A stretch of DNA of 64,000 bases from Clavelina lepadiformis (GCF_947623445.1 NC_135247.1:17920501-17984500); one strand, 5' to 3'. Shown: positions 31,676 to 45,591, numbered from the stretch's first letter. Notes: generated by a model from the letters alone, not told the origin. Translations and numbers: made by a program.

Positions 31676-32874
31676 GTTGACAAGCAGGTAAAGAATACTG
31701 GCATGTGAAGTGGGTTAATCTACTGCAGGGTTTTGTAGCAAAAATCTGAAACCAAAGTTCCGAAATGCAGTTGCGCCGCTTTATGGACCTTCGAGGCTCC
31801 TGGACCAAAACGGGACAAAATATTAATCATAAATGCGAACCCAACTAAATTACTAGGCCTATTACTGTCTACGCTTGTTCGTGTTGATTTGCTTTGCCTG
31901 GGCATAGAATGTAGCCTAGCTGAAGATTGACAAACAAAAAACTCTTTTAACACCTTTCGAATATTCTTTTGCAGATCCACCATTGCGAAGGATTATCAGT
32001 TATGCAGACAATATGAATTAAGAATATTTTACGATGTGCCTACAGCATTTGTTTCCACCATTTCGACGATTTCCCCAACAAGAACTATATAGTATAGGGT
32101 TTTTAAACTTGTTTGGACTAATCTTGACCTGCAGTTTCCTCTGGCATATGTTAAACAGCCAGCTTTTTAATTGAAAAGATATTGAATTCAAGATGGTTTT
32201 CGTGCATTGTAATAGTTGAAATAGAAAGAAAAATGGCATTGTACAATGAACTTAAAAAATATCCTTGTTGCAGAGCGACAGGACAACTGATTTCGTTGTA
32301 ATTCATTGCACGCCGCTTGCTTGTTATTGCATGATCTGTCATTCATTATTATAGCAGTGCTTATACGAGCACTGTACCATGAGAAATAGGTTCGCATAAT
32401 TATTTGTTACCTTCATGTGTGAAATGACCACAAGAAGATATATACCACCTTATGTCTTTTTGTAAATTGTTCATTACTGTTGCCCAGTTCTTCCTGTAAA
32501 CAAGATTTCTTTCAAATACTTTGCTTTGGTGGATATATATCTACGACACGAGTGGTTACTAGGGTAGTAATTACATAGACAGCAATACCAATAACACATA
32601 ATTCAGCATTTACTGGTACATAGGCTATATATGCACCACGACAAATGTTCGGCAGTTGATAAAGGCAAGAAGTAAACGCACAACGACAAAACACAGACGT
32701 AGACGGAGTGGTTTTCTCTGGAACTTACTTGTTGCCATGAGGTATTCCAACGTATTTTAAACGCCATTGGCCGTAGCATCCATATAACGACTGTGTTTGA
32801 GTTGTGCTAAGTTGAAACATCACTACGGTGTCTCAGACTTCAATATAAATTCACTCATTCAGTAAAGAAAATGA
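31676..32874. other. Convergent intergenic DNA between vWD-like and RGS genes
   Basis: This 1.2-kb stretch holds the 3' ends of two genes on opposite strands. I found no canonical AATAAA close after either stop and no coding frame worth reporting. Confidence 0.5.
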
Positions 32875-34431
32875 CTATCTACTGTTTAGTTCGAGATATC
32901 TTCGGAAAGAGTCCGACTCCATCAGACGGAAGACGTGGCACTGAGCCGAGTCAAAACACTCGGCATCCGGACAAAGAAGATTTTCTTCCGTTTTCGCTCG
33001 CACTTCGCGTTCGATATTGATCTGCAACAAAAGGAGCTGATTAAGTTTAGATTCGCAAATATCTGCCCAAAACATTTTGCAATATAATTGGGTCTTGCGT
33101 CTTTAGACACTTGCGGTCTTACATAATTTTTTAAAAACATGACAAAGTTTAAGGCTGAAATCAGTTAAATTGAACAATGATGAACATGAAAAAAAAACAA
33201 AAGAAAAAGAAAGAGAAGAACGCCACCTCGTGGGGAGAAGAAGAAGAGAAATATTTGCCGAAGATTGTTGGGGCGAGTTTTTGTTGCTTGTTCGGTTTCT
33301 GTTTCTTGTAAAACTCGACCTCGAGCCAAAAGTCGAGATTCTCTTCGCTCAGTTCTTTTGTGAGAAATTTCCGGAACATTCGCATCTCAACTGAAATAGA
33401 AAACATATAAAGTCACCGGCACAAGTGACAGTAACTTATAGTTTAATAAACGAAGACTTCGCTTTAAGAAAGGTCCCCAGTTGTAATGCCACTGCAAAGA
33501 AGTAATCGTGCGTTTCGTAAAGTGGGTCTGTTTTGGCGTCAGGCCACTCACCCTTGTTCGAAAGGACTTCTTTTAAACTGACGCTGGAGGTCGTACTTGC
33601 GACATATTTAGGTGATTGCCTGTGAATATAGACGTGAAAATACAGAAATAAACAATGTTTCGATCAAAGATAAAAATACAATTTGTGAAGTAGAACTTTT
33701 TATCAATCTACAAATATATTGTCCTTTCGCAAACGGAAATAGGTAATTATGGATTTTATTCACCATTATTATGGAAAACCCTCAAAAGCTTTCCTTTACT
33801 GGATGGTTTGAAATATTTTACATCAACAAAGCCCAAGTGAGAGAAATCTTACTCATTGGAAATCGATGTGTTCATACGCGCTCCAGTGCAATGTTTGTCG
33901 GGCTGGTGAGCTCGTCGTTTACCCTTGACCTTGCATCTCTCCGCTGCCTTTTTGCTGTTTTTCTGAACCCAAGACAGGACTTGATTTCTGCGAATATTTC
34001 GTTTCATACCTTTTAAATCGATCTTTGCATTTTTGTCAAAAATAAGGTTTTTAGAGTCAAGTAGAGCTGATCTTAAGCCGGGAAACTTACAATTTTTCTT
34101 GTGTTTTCTCGTAAGCTTCTGGTTTTTGTGCTGCTCTTGTTTTATCAAGACCCAGCCTTAGTTTCCCCTCACATCTGACATCGACTTCATTTCTTAGCAA
34201 AGCGCCGAACTGAAGGCGACTAAATTCCCGCAAAGACTGGGTGAGTTTGCTCCTTCTTTGAAGAGGAGCGCTGTTTTTCTTTATCTTGGCCTTGCATCGA
34301 TGAAGAGCGTTTGTCTCTTTCCATCCTGAAACCCGAGTCCGGCCGCTTAAATTGAGGCTCTGAGAGGAAGTGTGCATTCCTCTTCTGCGGCCGCTTTCGA
34401 GACGGATTAATCCAGAATTCACGTCTTCCAT
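32875..34431 (-). CDS. RGS domain protein (regulator of G-protein signalling)
   Basis: Minus-strand exons, 5' to 3': 34431-34173 (tentative), 34009-33853, 33619-33552, 33390-33227, 33021-32875. Phases agree and would give 264 residues. The last three exons encode an almost complete RGS domain: VSLKEVL, then FRKFLTKELSEENLDFWLEVE, FGKYFSSSS, the NLL helix, CFDSAQ and MESDSFRRYL. The residues that contact the G-alpha switch regions in RGS4 are kept: Glu and Asn of EENLDFW, Asn of EENLL, and Asp, Ser and Arg of MESDSFRR. GAP activity on Gi/Gq-type subunits is therefore expected. The protein stops directly after the RGS helix bundle, as in small R4-type RGS proteins. The N-terminal part is basic and unlike any family I know; its first donor (GTGAGG at 34172) and ATG are the least certain parts. 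Confidence 0.82.
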
Positions 34432-35188
34432 GAGAGCTTTGAATCCTTGGGTAGAGATACAAGCTTCTCTTCCGTCGCCCGAAATATTCGGCCACGTGTT
34501 TGTGATGTCACAGTAATCCTTCCATCGACGAAATCTACTGTTGTGGCCGCTCAAGTTGTTGAGAGACCGCGGACGATAAAGAAAATTCTAGAAATAAAAT
34601 CAAAGATTCAACTGAAACCACAAGATTATTATGAAAACGAAGACTCGCAGCATAGTAAATGCATGAAAAGTTAACATATTCAGCCCCACCGCGCGGTACT
34701 AGTAACGACAAAAGGTTGCTTGAAAGATAACAATTAGGCCTACCTAAGCCTGCAAAACGCCAATTAGCCTACCTGATGGACTTCACACTGTATCTTGTCA
34801 AACCAGTAATTTGTCACGCCAGACATTTTGAAGAAAACTCTTCGTCTGAGTTTGAAAAGTTTTTGTAAAGTATCACAAGATTTAAAATCTTCAAACAAAA
34901 ATAAATGTGAGAGAAAGAAACGCTGTTGTCAATGCAGCTACCACGTCATCGGACAATGATAATTCAAGCTTCCGCCAAGCGGCGCCCTGTGACACACAGA
35001 AAATAGCAACGGTGGCGAAAATGCTGAGAGTGACGTGTAATGCGTATAACAAACCGCAGAGCCAAAACACTGTAAAACATATTTGTCACGAAAACCTTTC
35101 AATAGAAAATAATTACATTAGCAAATAAAGTGTTTGTATTACAAATAATTTTCCGGTGTTTTGGGTCTATTGTTTCTTCAGTAAATAC

Positions 35189-35612
35189 TAGGGATGTGCC
35201 GCGAGGAAGATTCTTCGGGTTCGTGCGAACCCATATATCATTAAGGTCGACACGAACGAATCCCGAATCTATTCGTATTAGAACCAAACAATAAACTTTC
35301 CTCCAAAAGTTGTCAAGTCTTGCTTCTAAAATGACGTAATCGATAAACAAATTGCTTTCTTTCGAAAAATAGTGTTTAAAAAACGATCGAAAAAGCAAAA
35401 TCGTTAGGAAATCGACCTTCATTGTAAGTACTGCTGACTCTAGTTTAGTATTGTCGTGAAACTAGATCATCATTTTTTACGAAAGTCAGTAAATTTATAA
35501 ATAATATTGTATTCGGGTTCGCCATTGTTAGTATTTGTGTTCGCCCGAATCTTCCATAAAGGCGATATTCGGCGAATCTATTCGGGTTTGGGTTCGCATC
35601 GGCCCATCCTTA
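35189..35612. mobile_element. Non-autonomous hAT element, perfect 8-bp TSD
   Basis: This 424-bp element begins TAGGGATGTGCCG and ends CGGCCCATCCTTA, near-complements. It is flanked by GTAAATAC on both sides (35181-35188 and 35613-35620), a perfect 8-bp duplication. Subterminal regions on both sides are rich in TTCGGGTTCG and ATTCG repeats in inverted order. It belongs to a different end family from the CAG-type elements. No transposase. Confidence 0.88.
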
Positions 35613-37312
35613 GTAAATACCAACGTGCTACGTCAATTAAAACCAGGCAATATTTAACGTGTTTTAAGTTAGTTTATTGCTGCTATCAACTGCCATTCTA
35701 AAGTTAAAGCTTGTTTTCTTTATCAAAAACGCCATTGGCTGAATCATTTAAGTCACTTGTATCTAACTTTCGACTTAAACTACAAGACTTAATTTTGCTG
35801 TTGCCCTTTTGGTAAAACAGCAACGAATGATAAAGACTGTATCAACTGCTACCGTAGATTATAAGTATTGTTGCAGACTGCTAGTTACAACTGTGTTGCT
35901 CTTTGCTATTATTGAGACCTATATATGTTGCCTGGTCTAGAGATTTCCTTCGATGTTGGAGCATTCTTATTCCACTGCTAATCTGGCATCAATGCGCTGC
36001 TTGGCCTGGTTCACACCCGGTCCGAATGACTCAATACCGGATAACGTAGTTCAGTGTTTTGGACTGTTTGATTGTGTGAAAAAAATAATACTGCCTTTTC
36101 TTGTCATTATTTGTTAGACTTGATAGGCCCCATTGCTGTTTGAAGTCTGCAAGTCATTGATGTAATAATTACTCCATTGTTACGTATGTCGCCCTTCTGT
36201 CTATTTGGTTCTAAGGTTTGCACGCAAAAGATCCTCGACTTACAAATTTCATTGTGACGTAATAATGACGTTGTTAAGTCCATTGGGATAAAACAGAACA
36301 AACACAAAACGTATTGTTATAAAATTAGAGAAGTTTGAACTGTAATAACGACCTGGTATTGGCTCCTACTAAAAAACAAAAATTCTCTTGACAAAAGTGA
36401 ATAGCTCCACTCAACTACACCTTTAATTTCGTTAGAGATGCCTGATGCTGTACCTGCGAAGACCGCGATGACATAAATGTGATTTTTAATGAGGTTATTG
36501 GCTTTATTTCTATCATCTTTGCGAAAGTATTCGATGTAGCGTTTTTGGGTAAATTTTGGTTTATTGATAACACATACGTTTTGATAAGGTTTTCTATAGA
36601 GGATTTTTACTGCGAAAAATTTACCGAAAACATAAAAACTTAAAATCTTAAACTTACTCGAGAATTTAGTTAAGAACTTAAGTTCCAACCCAGGGTTTGT
36701 TGTTGAAAAACTGATGTCGTTTCACAAACAAGGTTATTGATAATTGCCGGATTCAGGATATATTTATTTTATTCCAATACCAGCTGGCCTATATCTCATT
36801 CCATATAACATCTTCAACGACTATAGATATCTTCCGCTAGATCTCCAGTCCTATATCATTTCAGTGTCTGGCTCTGCACTTGCTGGTACAAGACATCTTA
36901 TTGCGTGGGCTTTGCCAACCGGTTCTGCAAACGAAAACAGAGTTATTTTTCTGACTGACTTCTGTGACGTGTGGTATAGAATCATAGGCTTTACTTAGAG
37001 ATGGCAGTTAGCAAGCTGAGACGCCACGAAGTATCCGCCTGAACGTGATTGATGGAGAACAAAGCAATTGATTTGTCATTTCCAATTTTGCATCATTCGT
37101 CAAAATAATTTCTAGCTTTTCTTTATGACGTCATAACGGAAAAGTGGTGGACCAAACAAGGGTTGAGTCAAAAAATATTACGTTTTCTTTTTACTTTTTT
37201 TGAAAATAGCAGCTGCAAGACCCAATTTGACACAATTGCCAACGAACTACAACGTACCTGCCCAGGTCGTTTTAAAGCTTTAATACTTCTTGAAACAAAA
37301 CTTTGTTTAGCG

Positions 37313-37444
37313 CAGTGGTTCTCAACTGGAAGCCACTTGGTTCTCTTTGGGGGGGAATTTCCTGGGAGGAACTTTGTTCAATTGTTCAAATGACATTGTC
37401 TGAGGTTTGTAAGGAAGGTTTGTGACAAACGTTGCGAACCACTG
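37313..37444. mobile_element. Very short non-autonomous hAT element
   Basis: This 132-bp element begins CAGTGGTTCTCAACTGG and ends GTTGCGAACCACTG. The flanks GTTTAGCG (37305-37312) and GTTTAGAC (37445-37452) match at 6 of 8 positions. The ends are those of the element in the kinase intron at 22408, so both are probably mobilised by the same transposase. Confidence 0.75.
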
Positions 37445-39763
37445 GTTTAGACTTTTTTCTCTTATACAATCCATACCTAAAGTTTTATTTTAAAATCGAT
37501 TTCTACAAATACGTAAATGTATTTTCTTCGGCAACTGGGTAGTATTGGAGATCTTTAAGCTACCGGTTGTGTATTAAGCCGTATTATTATATATTAAGAT
37601 CCCAAGAAACAACCAAAAGCTAATTAAGAAAAGTTCTGAAAGTGAGAGTGAGTGCAGTGGAAGAGCTTCCGACTTTCATTTTACTTAAATGGGTAATTCT
37701 GCCAATGGATGTTGGTTGATAAAGCTCATATGACAACTTATGGGCTTTTACGATTGCGCGGTATAGCCTGACAAAAACACCAGCCAAGACCGGTAGTTCT
37801 GTTGTAAAAGCAATACTGTGTGTAAATTTTTGATCGGGATTGCAAAGAGCGCGTCATTATTCTAAAATCGCTGTATCATTCGCAGCTTATTACTGCTGCG
37901 TCATCACAAAAACGAGCCGCCAGCTCGGACAAACCTCAGGAAATTTCCACTTTAAATTCGTGTAAATCCAGGTTTTTCCGCTTTAACGGCGAGCCACATG
38001 ACCAAAGCAGGCGACATTATAAAAATAAATTGATAAGACTGCTTCAACATGTTTAAAATAAAAATCATGTGTGTAACGTGATTCAGACACGGTCTAAAAA
38101 GCAACGAACTGCTCAAACGCCAATGAAAAATAACACTCGAACTCCGCAAAACACAAACACGATCAGATCGATTACGATCCAACAAAAGCTGTTCGACGTT
38201 TCGTATCAGTACAAAGTACACATGACACACAAATGCAACTCGAGCCGTTGAAAAGCAAACTAATGCATTTAAGATAAAAACAAAACCACAACTGGGTGAA
38301 ACAAAAACTAGTGGAAAATTACGTTTACAGAGTGACTATTTCACCGTGTGTAGTTTACGCAGCTGTGTAGTTAAAAATAGACGGGCAGATTAGAAGAATG
38401 GGTATACGGTATACGCCAATTGCTGCAACTAGCCTAACAACTACAAAGTTTTGTTTTTGCTTATTGTAGTGAAAGCTGACTGGGTTTTGTTTCATTGTTT
38501 TAGCTAAGTTTTGTACAACTAAAATTATTTTTATGGCGAGAAGATTTATGACTGCGGATGAAACAGAATAATCAGAAAAATTTTCAAAATAGCCCGAGTC
38601 AGCCAAAACATTGGACCTGTTGGGAAAATGTTTGTTAAAAAAAATTGGACTGCAAAGGTTTAAGCAAGCAAATTTTTAACAAAACGCAATTTTCTCTAAA
38701 TAGCATAGATATTAAGGTGTTTTAAAGAGTGCGTTTTATAGATAGGCCTAGGCTTCTTATCCACTATTCACAAAAACAAAATTAAAATTAATTTGGTGTT
38801 GGTAAACATCGTCGATGGTATAGGCCTATTTAACAGCACATTATGCATAGTTTTGGCTGCGCTTGCATTAAAATTTTTGTGAATGACTTAGCTTGCAATT
38901 CACGATTAATGATATTAAATCAACTTTATCCAATTTTTGACACCAAATTGCACAACATGCTTTTAATTTTTAATTAAAACTAGTTTCAGTTAACAAGAAA
39001 CTTATTATCTTTTAGCTTCATTTCAGCGGGAAAATTAAGGTAGAAAATGTCTTTCAAATTGCTGGTTTGCGTTGTGTGTGTGACGTATGAAGGCATAACT
39101 GCCTACACAGCAACAATATAATCTAGTATTAAGAAATCTTGTTATTCCAACTATTGTGTTCAAGGCAGACCCTATTGCGCAAATCGCAGTATCATTTCTA
39201 AATTAGTTCTTGAAAGAGAATTTTTTGATGAAAATATGTCACCAAGCAAAAAGCTTTGACGGGAGCCGATTTGAAAATAGTTCGTATTTGGTTTACGTTG
39301 TTAATGTTGCAATTACATCAAGATATTGTACAATTAAATCTGCTGGTTCACTCGCCTTCAGTTCTTGCATTGGGCCCCACGCTTGCTACGTATTTTTATT
39401 CCTCACGAGGCAAAAACTTCCATAAACGTGTCGAAAATAATAACCTATAGACCTATACAGTTTTCTCTCTTTGCACAAGAAAACCTTAACAGCTTCTATC
39501 AACTTTTTGCATATCCATTTTCCTAACCGCCTTCTTTTAACAATAGGATGCGTGACCTAGCACATACGATGAAATGTCACTACGATAATTGTTACATCCT
39601 TACTTTTCAGGCACTTTGATTAAGCAAAATTGGAATTTTGCGCAAATAGTCATTCTCTGAAACATATTTCATATATTAATTTGTGTTTTAAACAAATTTC
39701 AGTTTATATGCAATTCATTGTTGTTTAGAATGATTAACTTCAGCAGTATATTTAAAGTAAAAC

Positions 39764-42700
39764 ATGTCGTGCAAACTGCTGGTCAGTGCTTCTATTGCAG
39801 TGATTGTTGGATATTGCTGGTTGAACTACGTGAAGCGAGGACCAGTTTATAAAAGTGACAAAGAATTGAATGGAAAAACCGTTTTAATCACTGGTTTGTA
39901 CACTTAACGATGTTTGGTAGCTCAGCAAGTTGTGGTGGTCAAAGTTGAAATATTCAGGTGGAAACTCTGGGATTGGGAAAGCTTTGGCGATGGATCTTGC
40001 CAAGAGAGGAGCTCGTGTTGTCATCGCATCGAGAAATTTGAAGAAATCAAACAAAGTCAAAGATGAAATTGTTAAAGAAAGCGGCAACCATGGGGTAACG
40101 ATTTTTAAGAAAAACATTTGTTAAACAGCTTTCAGTCACTTTTATATTTAAATGTTTAAGCCCATCTCTGGATTTGCATAAACAAAACACTGATTTTACA
40201 TTTTATAGGGTCAGAAAAAATTAAATAACTAAATCTAGAGATCAATGATATTACATTATCATGACGCAATGCACTACATTATATTAATTTTGATACAAAG
40301 GCAGAATACAAGGTAGCATAGAGGGTTGACATTTTTAGGCCATATCTTATAGTACCTGATAAAGTAAGCTCAAGTTTGCAAAATTCGTGTGGAATACTTA
40401 AAAATTTACTGATTTCTGATTTTTTATTAGATACTGAAATTAACAGTGATCAGCACACCAACAACTTTAATTACAGGATTTAGGTACCCTGTATATTATG
40501 TAACAAAGGTACAAGGTTTTTTAGTCTGCGATGCACGAAATTGCTTGCCAACTGCCACGATTCGCCGTATTATATGTCGTAGGTAATCAACATACAGATA
40601 TAGCAGCAGCCTATGTCGGTGTATGTGCTAAGTAATAACCTTTGGCAAAAATTTGATTTTGCAAGATTAAAATGCTTTAAAAAATAACGACACAAGTATG
40701 CGGCGGTAACGAATGCGATTCATTACACATCTGATGTTGACCTGTTGACCGCGGTTACTATAGGTAATTGCTTTTCAGTCTGCGTGACATCACGATGTCG
40801 GGTAAAAACAAATCTGCATTTTGAATTGTTTTGAAAATGTTGCGCTTAGTTGTTGTTTGTCCTGTTTGACTAAACTTCAGCACCAGATCACAACAACTTG
40901 TCGGCATGTCTCCGCGCTATGTCACCTCTTATTATGGTATTTCAGACGAGGATCGTTTCGTTTTTCAGTTACAGTTTTGAAAAGGTTCCATGTACAAAAC
41001 ATGACGTGATTGCGTATTTGAATGCCATATTTGTTTAAGGTATCTTTTGTTTTAATTTTGCCTTGTGGACCTGTACATTTTAGCAACGATTTGTAAAATC
41101 TTGTAATCAATTTCAACAACACCTTGGTGAGCTGAATGATGTCCCGCATTGGTTCCGCAGACGTGGGGTGTGACTAAAAACTATTTGCTCTTTTTAACCA
41201 CTGGCATTGTTCGGAATTGTTGATAACGTTTGCAGTGTTATTTACCAGTGTACCAGTTTGTCTAATTTCAAACAACGGAACTTAGCAGTACATTTAATGA
41301 AGTATTCAAAGTAATTCGGTCGTATTAGGGTCCCGCAGATTTTTTGTGTTACAGGCCCCGCACCAGTATAACCCGGCTCTGAGTTGAGAATGGATTTTAA
41401 TTTGTGTTTAGGTTCGAGCCATGGAGCTGGATCTCGCGGACTTTGATTCTGTGAGAAAATTTGCAAAAGATTTTAACGAAAGCGAAAAATATCTCGACTA
41501 TTTCGTCAACAATGCAGGTGAATGTGATTCGATAATTTTCCTACTTTTATTCCACGTTTTATTCCAAATGAACGCGACAGGATCATGTATGTTTAATTAC
41601 GTCACAGCTTAACCTTACTACACAAAGGAGATAACAAAAGTTGAAAAATGTTTGAATATAATTCAAATATTTTGATGAAACACTTAAATGCAGGTGTAAC
41701 GATGGAAGGTATGACCAAATATGGATTGAATCGTATTTTTGTCGTCAACTACTTTTCTCGTTTTCTCCTCATCAACCTGCTCCTGGATAAGATGAAGAAG
41801 CAAAGTGCTGAGAGACCGGTCCGGATCGTCAACCTCATATCGGATATGTACAAGTCAGAGAACCCCAACAAATTTACTAAAATTTACTGCTTTGTATTAT
41901 TTCAAATACATAACTAATATTCTTACTGAGAAATATTAACACTAGTGATTACTGATTACTATCACCAACAAGTAGCGTTGCAAAGAAATACTGTTAGCAT
42001 AATCTTACTTGTAGATACTGCCTACAGCTCGTGTTATCAGCGAATAATACTTCGTTATGCCTATAGGCCTAATCAACTTTAACATATTTTGAATGGAACT
42101 GGGTAAATGTTGTGCGTTTAGAAGTGAAATATGCGATCGTGTATTTTGAATTAGATTTACGGAAGTCATTCAATCTGAAATGACCAGGGATCCAAAAGGT
42201 ATCTGGGAATGTTTTTATATGTATGCCCAAAGTGACTTCGCCAACATCCAATTTACATACGATCTCCACCGCAAACTAGAGGACGAAGGCATCACGACCT
42301 ATAATTTTGATCCAGGTAGGAGTTGTGCGAGGTGACATAGGTTCAAACATGTTCTCTCGACAACTTTTTCTTCCCTGAACACCTTCCGGTACTAGCGGAA
42401 GACAAGAAATATAAGAATTAACTACAGTTAAGAAAATATTTGTCGCCCTTTCAGCTGCTAATGACACAGTACGGCATTTTGACCTTGCCTGCAAGTTGCT
42501 TTGTCTGCTCTCAGACTGGTGCATGATCCGTCTGTTCATGAAGCTTGTCCGTAATCGAAACGCTACCTCCACTGCTGTTTACCGCCACCAAAGCAGGCTA
42601 GGACACCTCAAGGACCGATTATGGCTTCCTTTTATCAACATTTTATTTACCCCTGACCAATAACGAACACGATTACGATAAGATACACGATAACGATGGG

Positions 42701-43556
42701 TCTAGAACCTTGCATACAGCAGCTCCGTTTGTCAGCATCCTACTGGAAGGTGTCTCATGGGCATCTGGACTTGACCACGTCCTGCATTCCATCTTTGCAG
42801 GTATCCAACCGGCTGGGTTCTGTCGTGATGCAGCTTCATTTTCTTTCGTATGTCGAGCACGGAACCATCTAGTCTGCTCCACTTAAAGTTTTTCACCCAA
42901 CAAATGAGCAAATTTGACGATTAACATCGAGACGTTTATTTGTTCCGGCCGTACTGCAACTGTTAAAACACACCGATAAGTCAAATCTTTTCAACACATT
43001 AAGCTGACTGTTTACTGTATATTTGCAGGAGTGGTTTTCACAGGAGAATATCACAGTGGAATTTCTTTTTACGACCAAGCTTTGTTCTATGTTCCAATGC
43101 TTTTATTCGCGCCGTAAGTCTATTTTCAGGTATCTGCGACATCGGCTATACCGCCTAAGAATCCATTATGTCATTAATTAAACTTGTTTATTTAGTTTAA
43201 TGGTGATTAATCTAGGCGTCATAAATATTTGTTACCAAAAATATGTGATGATTTTGAAATTCAACTACATATTTGAAAGTAGGTCTTTTGCCAGTTTGTA
43301 AGAGATCATGTTTTTACAGATTTTGTTGGTTCAATTTTACTTCTTCTTTTTAAATTTCCCATCCAGGAACGTCCACAGTGGCTACCAGCCCCTGCTTCAC
43401 CTTCTTCTTGATGACTCCGTGGTGGAACACAGTGGCGGTATATTTAAGGATTTCCGCCACGAAGAACTGCACCCACACGCCACGAATAAAAGCGCCTGGG
43501 AAGTGCTGATGAGGAAAAGCTTTCAAGTTACAGGCTTGTCGTCGGCCATCGAATGA
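39764..43556 (+). CDS. Short-chain dehydrogenase, retinol dehydrogenase 11-14 type, atypical active site
   Basis: Exons: 39764-39893, 39958-40094, 41412-41517, 41694-41847, 42155-42315, 43029-43113, 43377-43556. The last coordinate set starts at 43367 (acceptor 43365-43366) when phase is enforced. The model gives 320 residues, the usual RDH11-14 length. An N-terminal membrane anchor (residues 5-20) precedes TGGNSGIG (43-50, NADP(H) Rossmann loop), [12 protein letters not shown] (122-125), the structural Asn143 and Ser174. The catalytic motif YxxxK reads YAQSD (199-203): Tyr is kept, Lys is Asp. The C-terminal part still aligns with RDH11-14 (FDPG-VV, SGGIF). Known family role: NADP-dependent retinal/retinol or lipid aldehyde redox on ER or mitochondrial membranes; here activity is doubtful. 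The donor after exon 4 (GTACAA at 41848) is weak, so about ten residues before the active site are uncertain. Confidence 0.82.
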
Positions 43557-45591
43557 ATTAAGGATTGACCAAAGTAATTTGGGAAATACTGCCGTGAAAC
43601 GCAATCGATTCTCGTTTAATCTGGAACACTTTTAACAATGGATCAAGAGTTTTTGCAATCATTTTGTTTATCTATGCAAAGATATGATTACGCTGGGTCT
43701 GAGTACTGTTTGATACTTTTCTGCAGAAGTAAGTTATTATCCTGGTCTACGTCATTGAGCGGTTGTATTGTGATGACGTGTAATTATGTGATTGGTGGCT
43801 ACATAGATTACTCCATTGATTTGACTCTGAGGTCTTACAGGTCTAATAGTTTTCAAACAAGTTCAAGTTTTAGAACAAAACAGACAAACACTTGCACTTG
43901 CACATACTACTATTTCCGAGTAACCGGCCTCGCTACTAAATTCCTACACAAACTGAAGAATAACGCTGACTAGTTAGCTTGTGACGGTTTATTTCCGTCT
44001 TAGAGTTGGTTGGATGCTAGTGAAGAATACAGTATCTCTCTGGTGCTCGTAGGAAATGCATATCCTTAGTATTCGTTGATAACTGAGGAAAAGTATTTAA
44101 TTTTTTAAATGTCTGGTGTTAGGGTTTAACGGTGTAAGTGTTTCAGAAAATCGCAAAGTCAAATCTTCGACTTCTTCCATTGCGTATTTGCGTGGAAGAC
44201 AAAAATTTAGTAATTTTATTTAATGGTTGCTTATTTATTGAAATATTGTGCATTGTAGGTTGTCTCGGTAATGTTTGTCCGCTTAATCTTAATGGTTTTT
44301 TCCGCTCTTCTAAAATGCAAAGTTTAAAAATACTAATAGGTTTGGGTCTGGATCAAGCACAGATGTTAAAAAAATGTCTGGTTACTCGTTTAGCATTTAC
44401 GAAAACAAACAAAAAATACATTTAACAGCTAATAGTTAGAATAAAGCAGTATGATAATTAATTAATTAGCCCTTTGCAGCAAAAGCGTGTTTATATTTCA
44501 GCCGTCGTTTTCCTTAACCAAAATATTCAACCAACAGGAAGGTAAAGGAACAATTTTCGGCTCATCAGTGGCCTCTTGCAATAGATGTAAGTTATTCATA
44601 GGTGAAACATATGAATCGAAACACGACGCAGCAGTTCAGAAATGTAAGAAAAACATTTTGTCTCAATTCTTTCGTCAATTAGACGTCCTTGAAATATATA
44701 TTTAAAATTTTATTTTATTGAAACCAACAACAATGTAACTGAAGCAAATCTATTAAATGTTCACTGAAGTGCGACAACTTTACAAATCACTAAACAAGAA
44801 TGATGCATTTTTAAGCGTAATCCACATCTGCTTAAGTGTTGAAAGTTTGTCGAAAATCAAACTCTATAGGTAAATCATTGTACAATAAAGCTAAAGCGTC
44901 TCTTCTATAAATATTAACAAAAAGCACACAGCACGTATAATACAAGCGCAGGAAATCTTTTTTGCTTATTCGGTGTTTATCGTAATTGGGAAAAAAGAAC
45001 GACCGAAGAAGGCATGAAGGCGTTTTGCTTTATCGTAAAATGACAATTGCTTTAAATAAAAAAAACAAATAAAATGACAATTTGCTTTATGGCAATCTAC
45101 ACTTTTAATTATTATGTATTGTGCATGATTTTTCTTTTGTGTTGTAAATGTATTTCTTCTCTGTGAGTTTTTTCCTACTGTTTCCCCACATCGTTATCTA
45201 ATATCTTATGTTATGAATAAACGATTGTTGAAGCATTACAAATAATTTTGTATGCTGCTGGTACAAAAGCAAAAACACAAGGTTTAACTTGAAATATCTT
45301 TATTATAGAATCTTTATCACGGCCATCACAAAATCAACAAAAAACAGTATCAGCACTAAAACCTGTTTGATGGTTTAAAAACTTTCAAAGATGAAACACA
45401 TTAATATTTCGTTTCTTGTGTTATGGTTTAACTTAAACCCAAAATTTCGTTTCATTTTTGCTTGATGATTTATCTTAAACCCAATTTGTCGCGGAGTTAA
45501 GGTCGTCTTGTACCAAGGACGAAGTTGTTGTCTCCAATCCTTAAACCCCGCAATAGTCAATACAAACACCGTGACGATACCCATCATGATT
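43557..45591 (+). other. 3' flank of the SDR gene and intergenic DNA
   Basis: An AATAAA lies at 44440-44445. A plus-strand ATG frame at 43638 followed by a GTAAGT donor near 43731, and an exon-like block at about 44502-44541, could be 3'-UTR introns or a small gene; neither resembles a known family. A minus-strand ATG frame at 45375-45587 ends in lysine- and asparagine-rich sequence and is equally unassigned. Confidence 0.35.

Larger units (their letters stand above)
34432..39763. other. Divergent intergenic DNA between RGS and SDR genes
   Basis: This 5.3-kb stretch should hold both promoters. It contains two hAT MITEs (35189-35612 and 37313-37444). A minus-strand open stretch at 36317-36688 has no ATG at its head and no family resemblance. 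I see no further gene. Confidence 0.45.

Noticed and set aside
36317..36688. Minus-strand open stretch of 123 codons between RGS and SDR genes
   Set aside because: It begins at a TTG rather than an ATG, the composition is AT-driven (many Lys, Asn, Phe), and no family resemblance was found.
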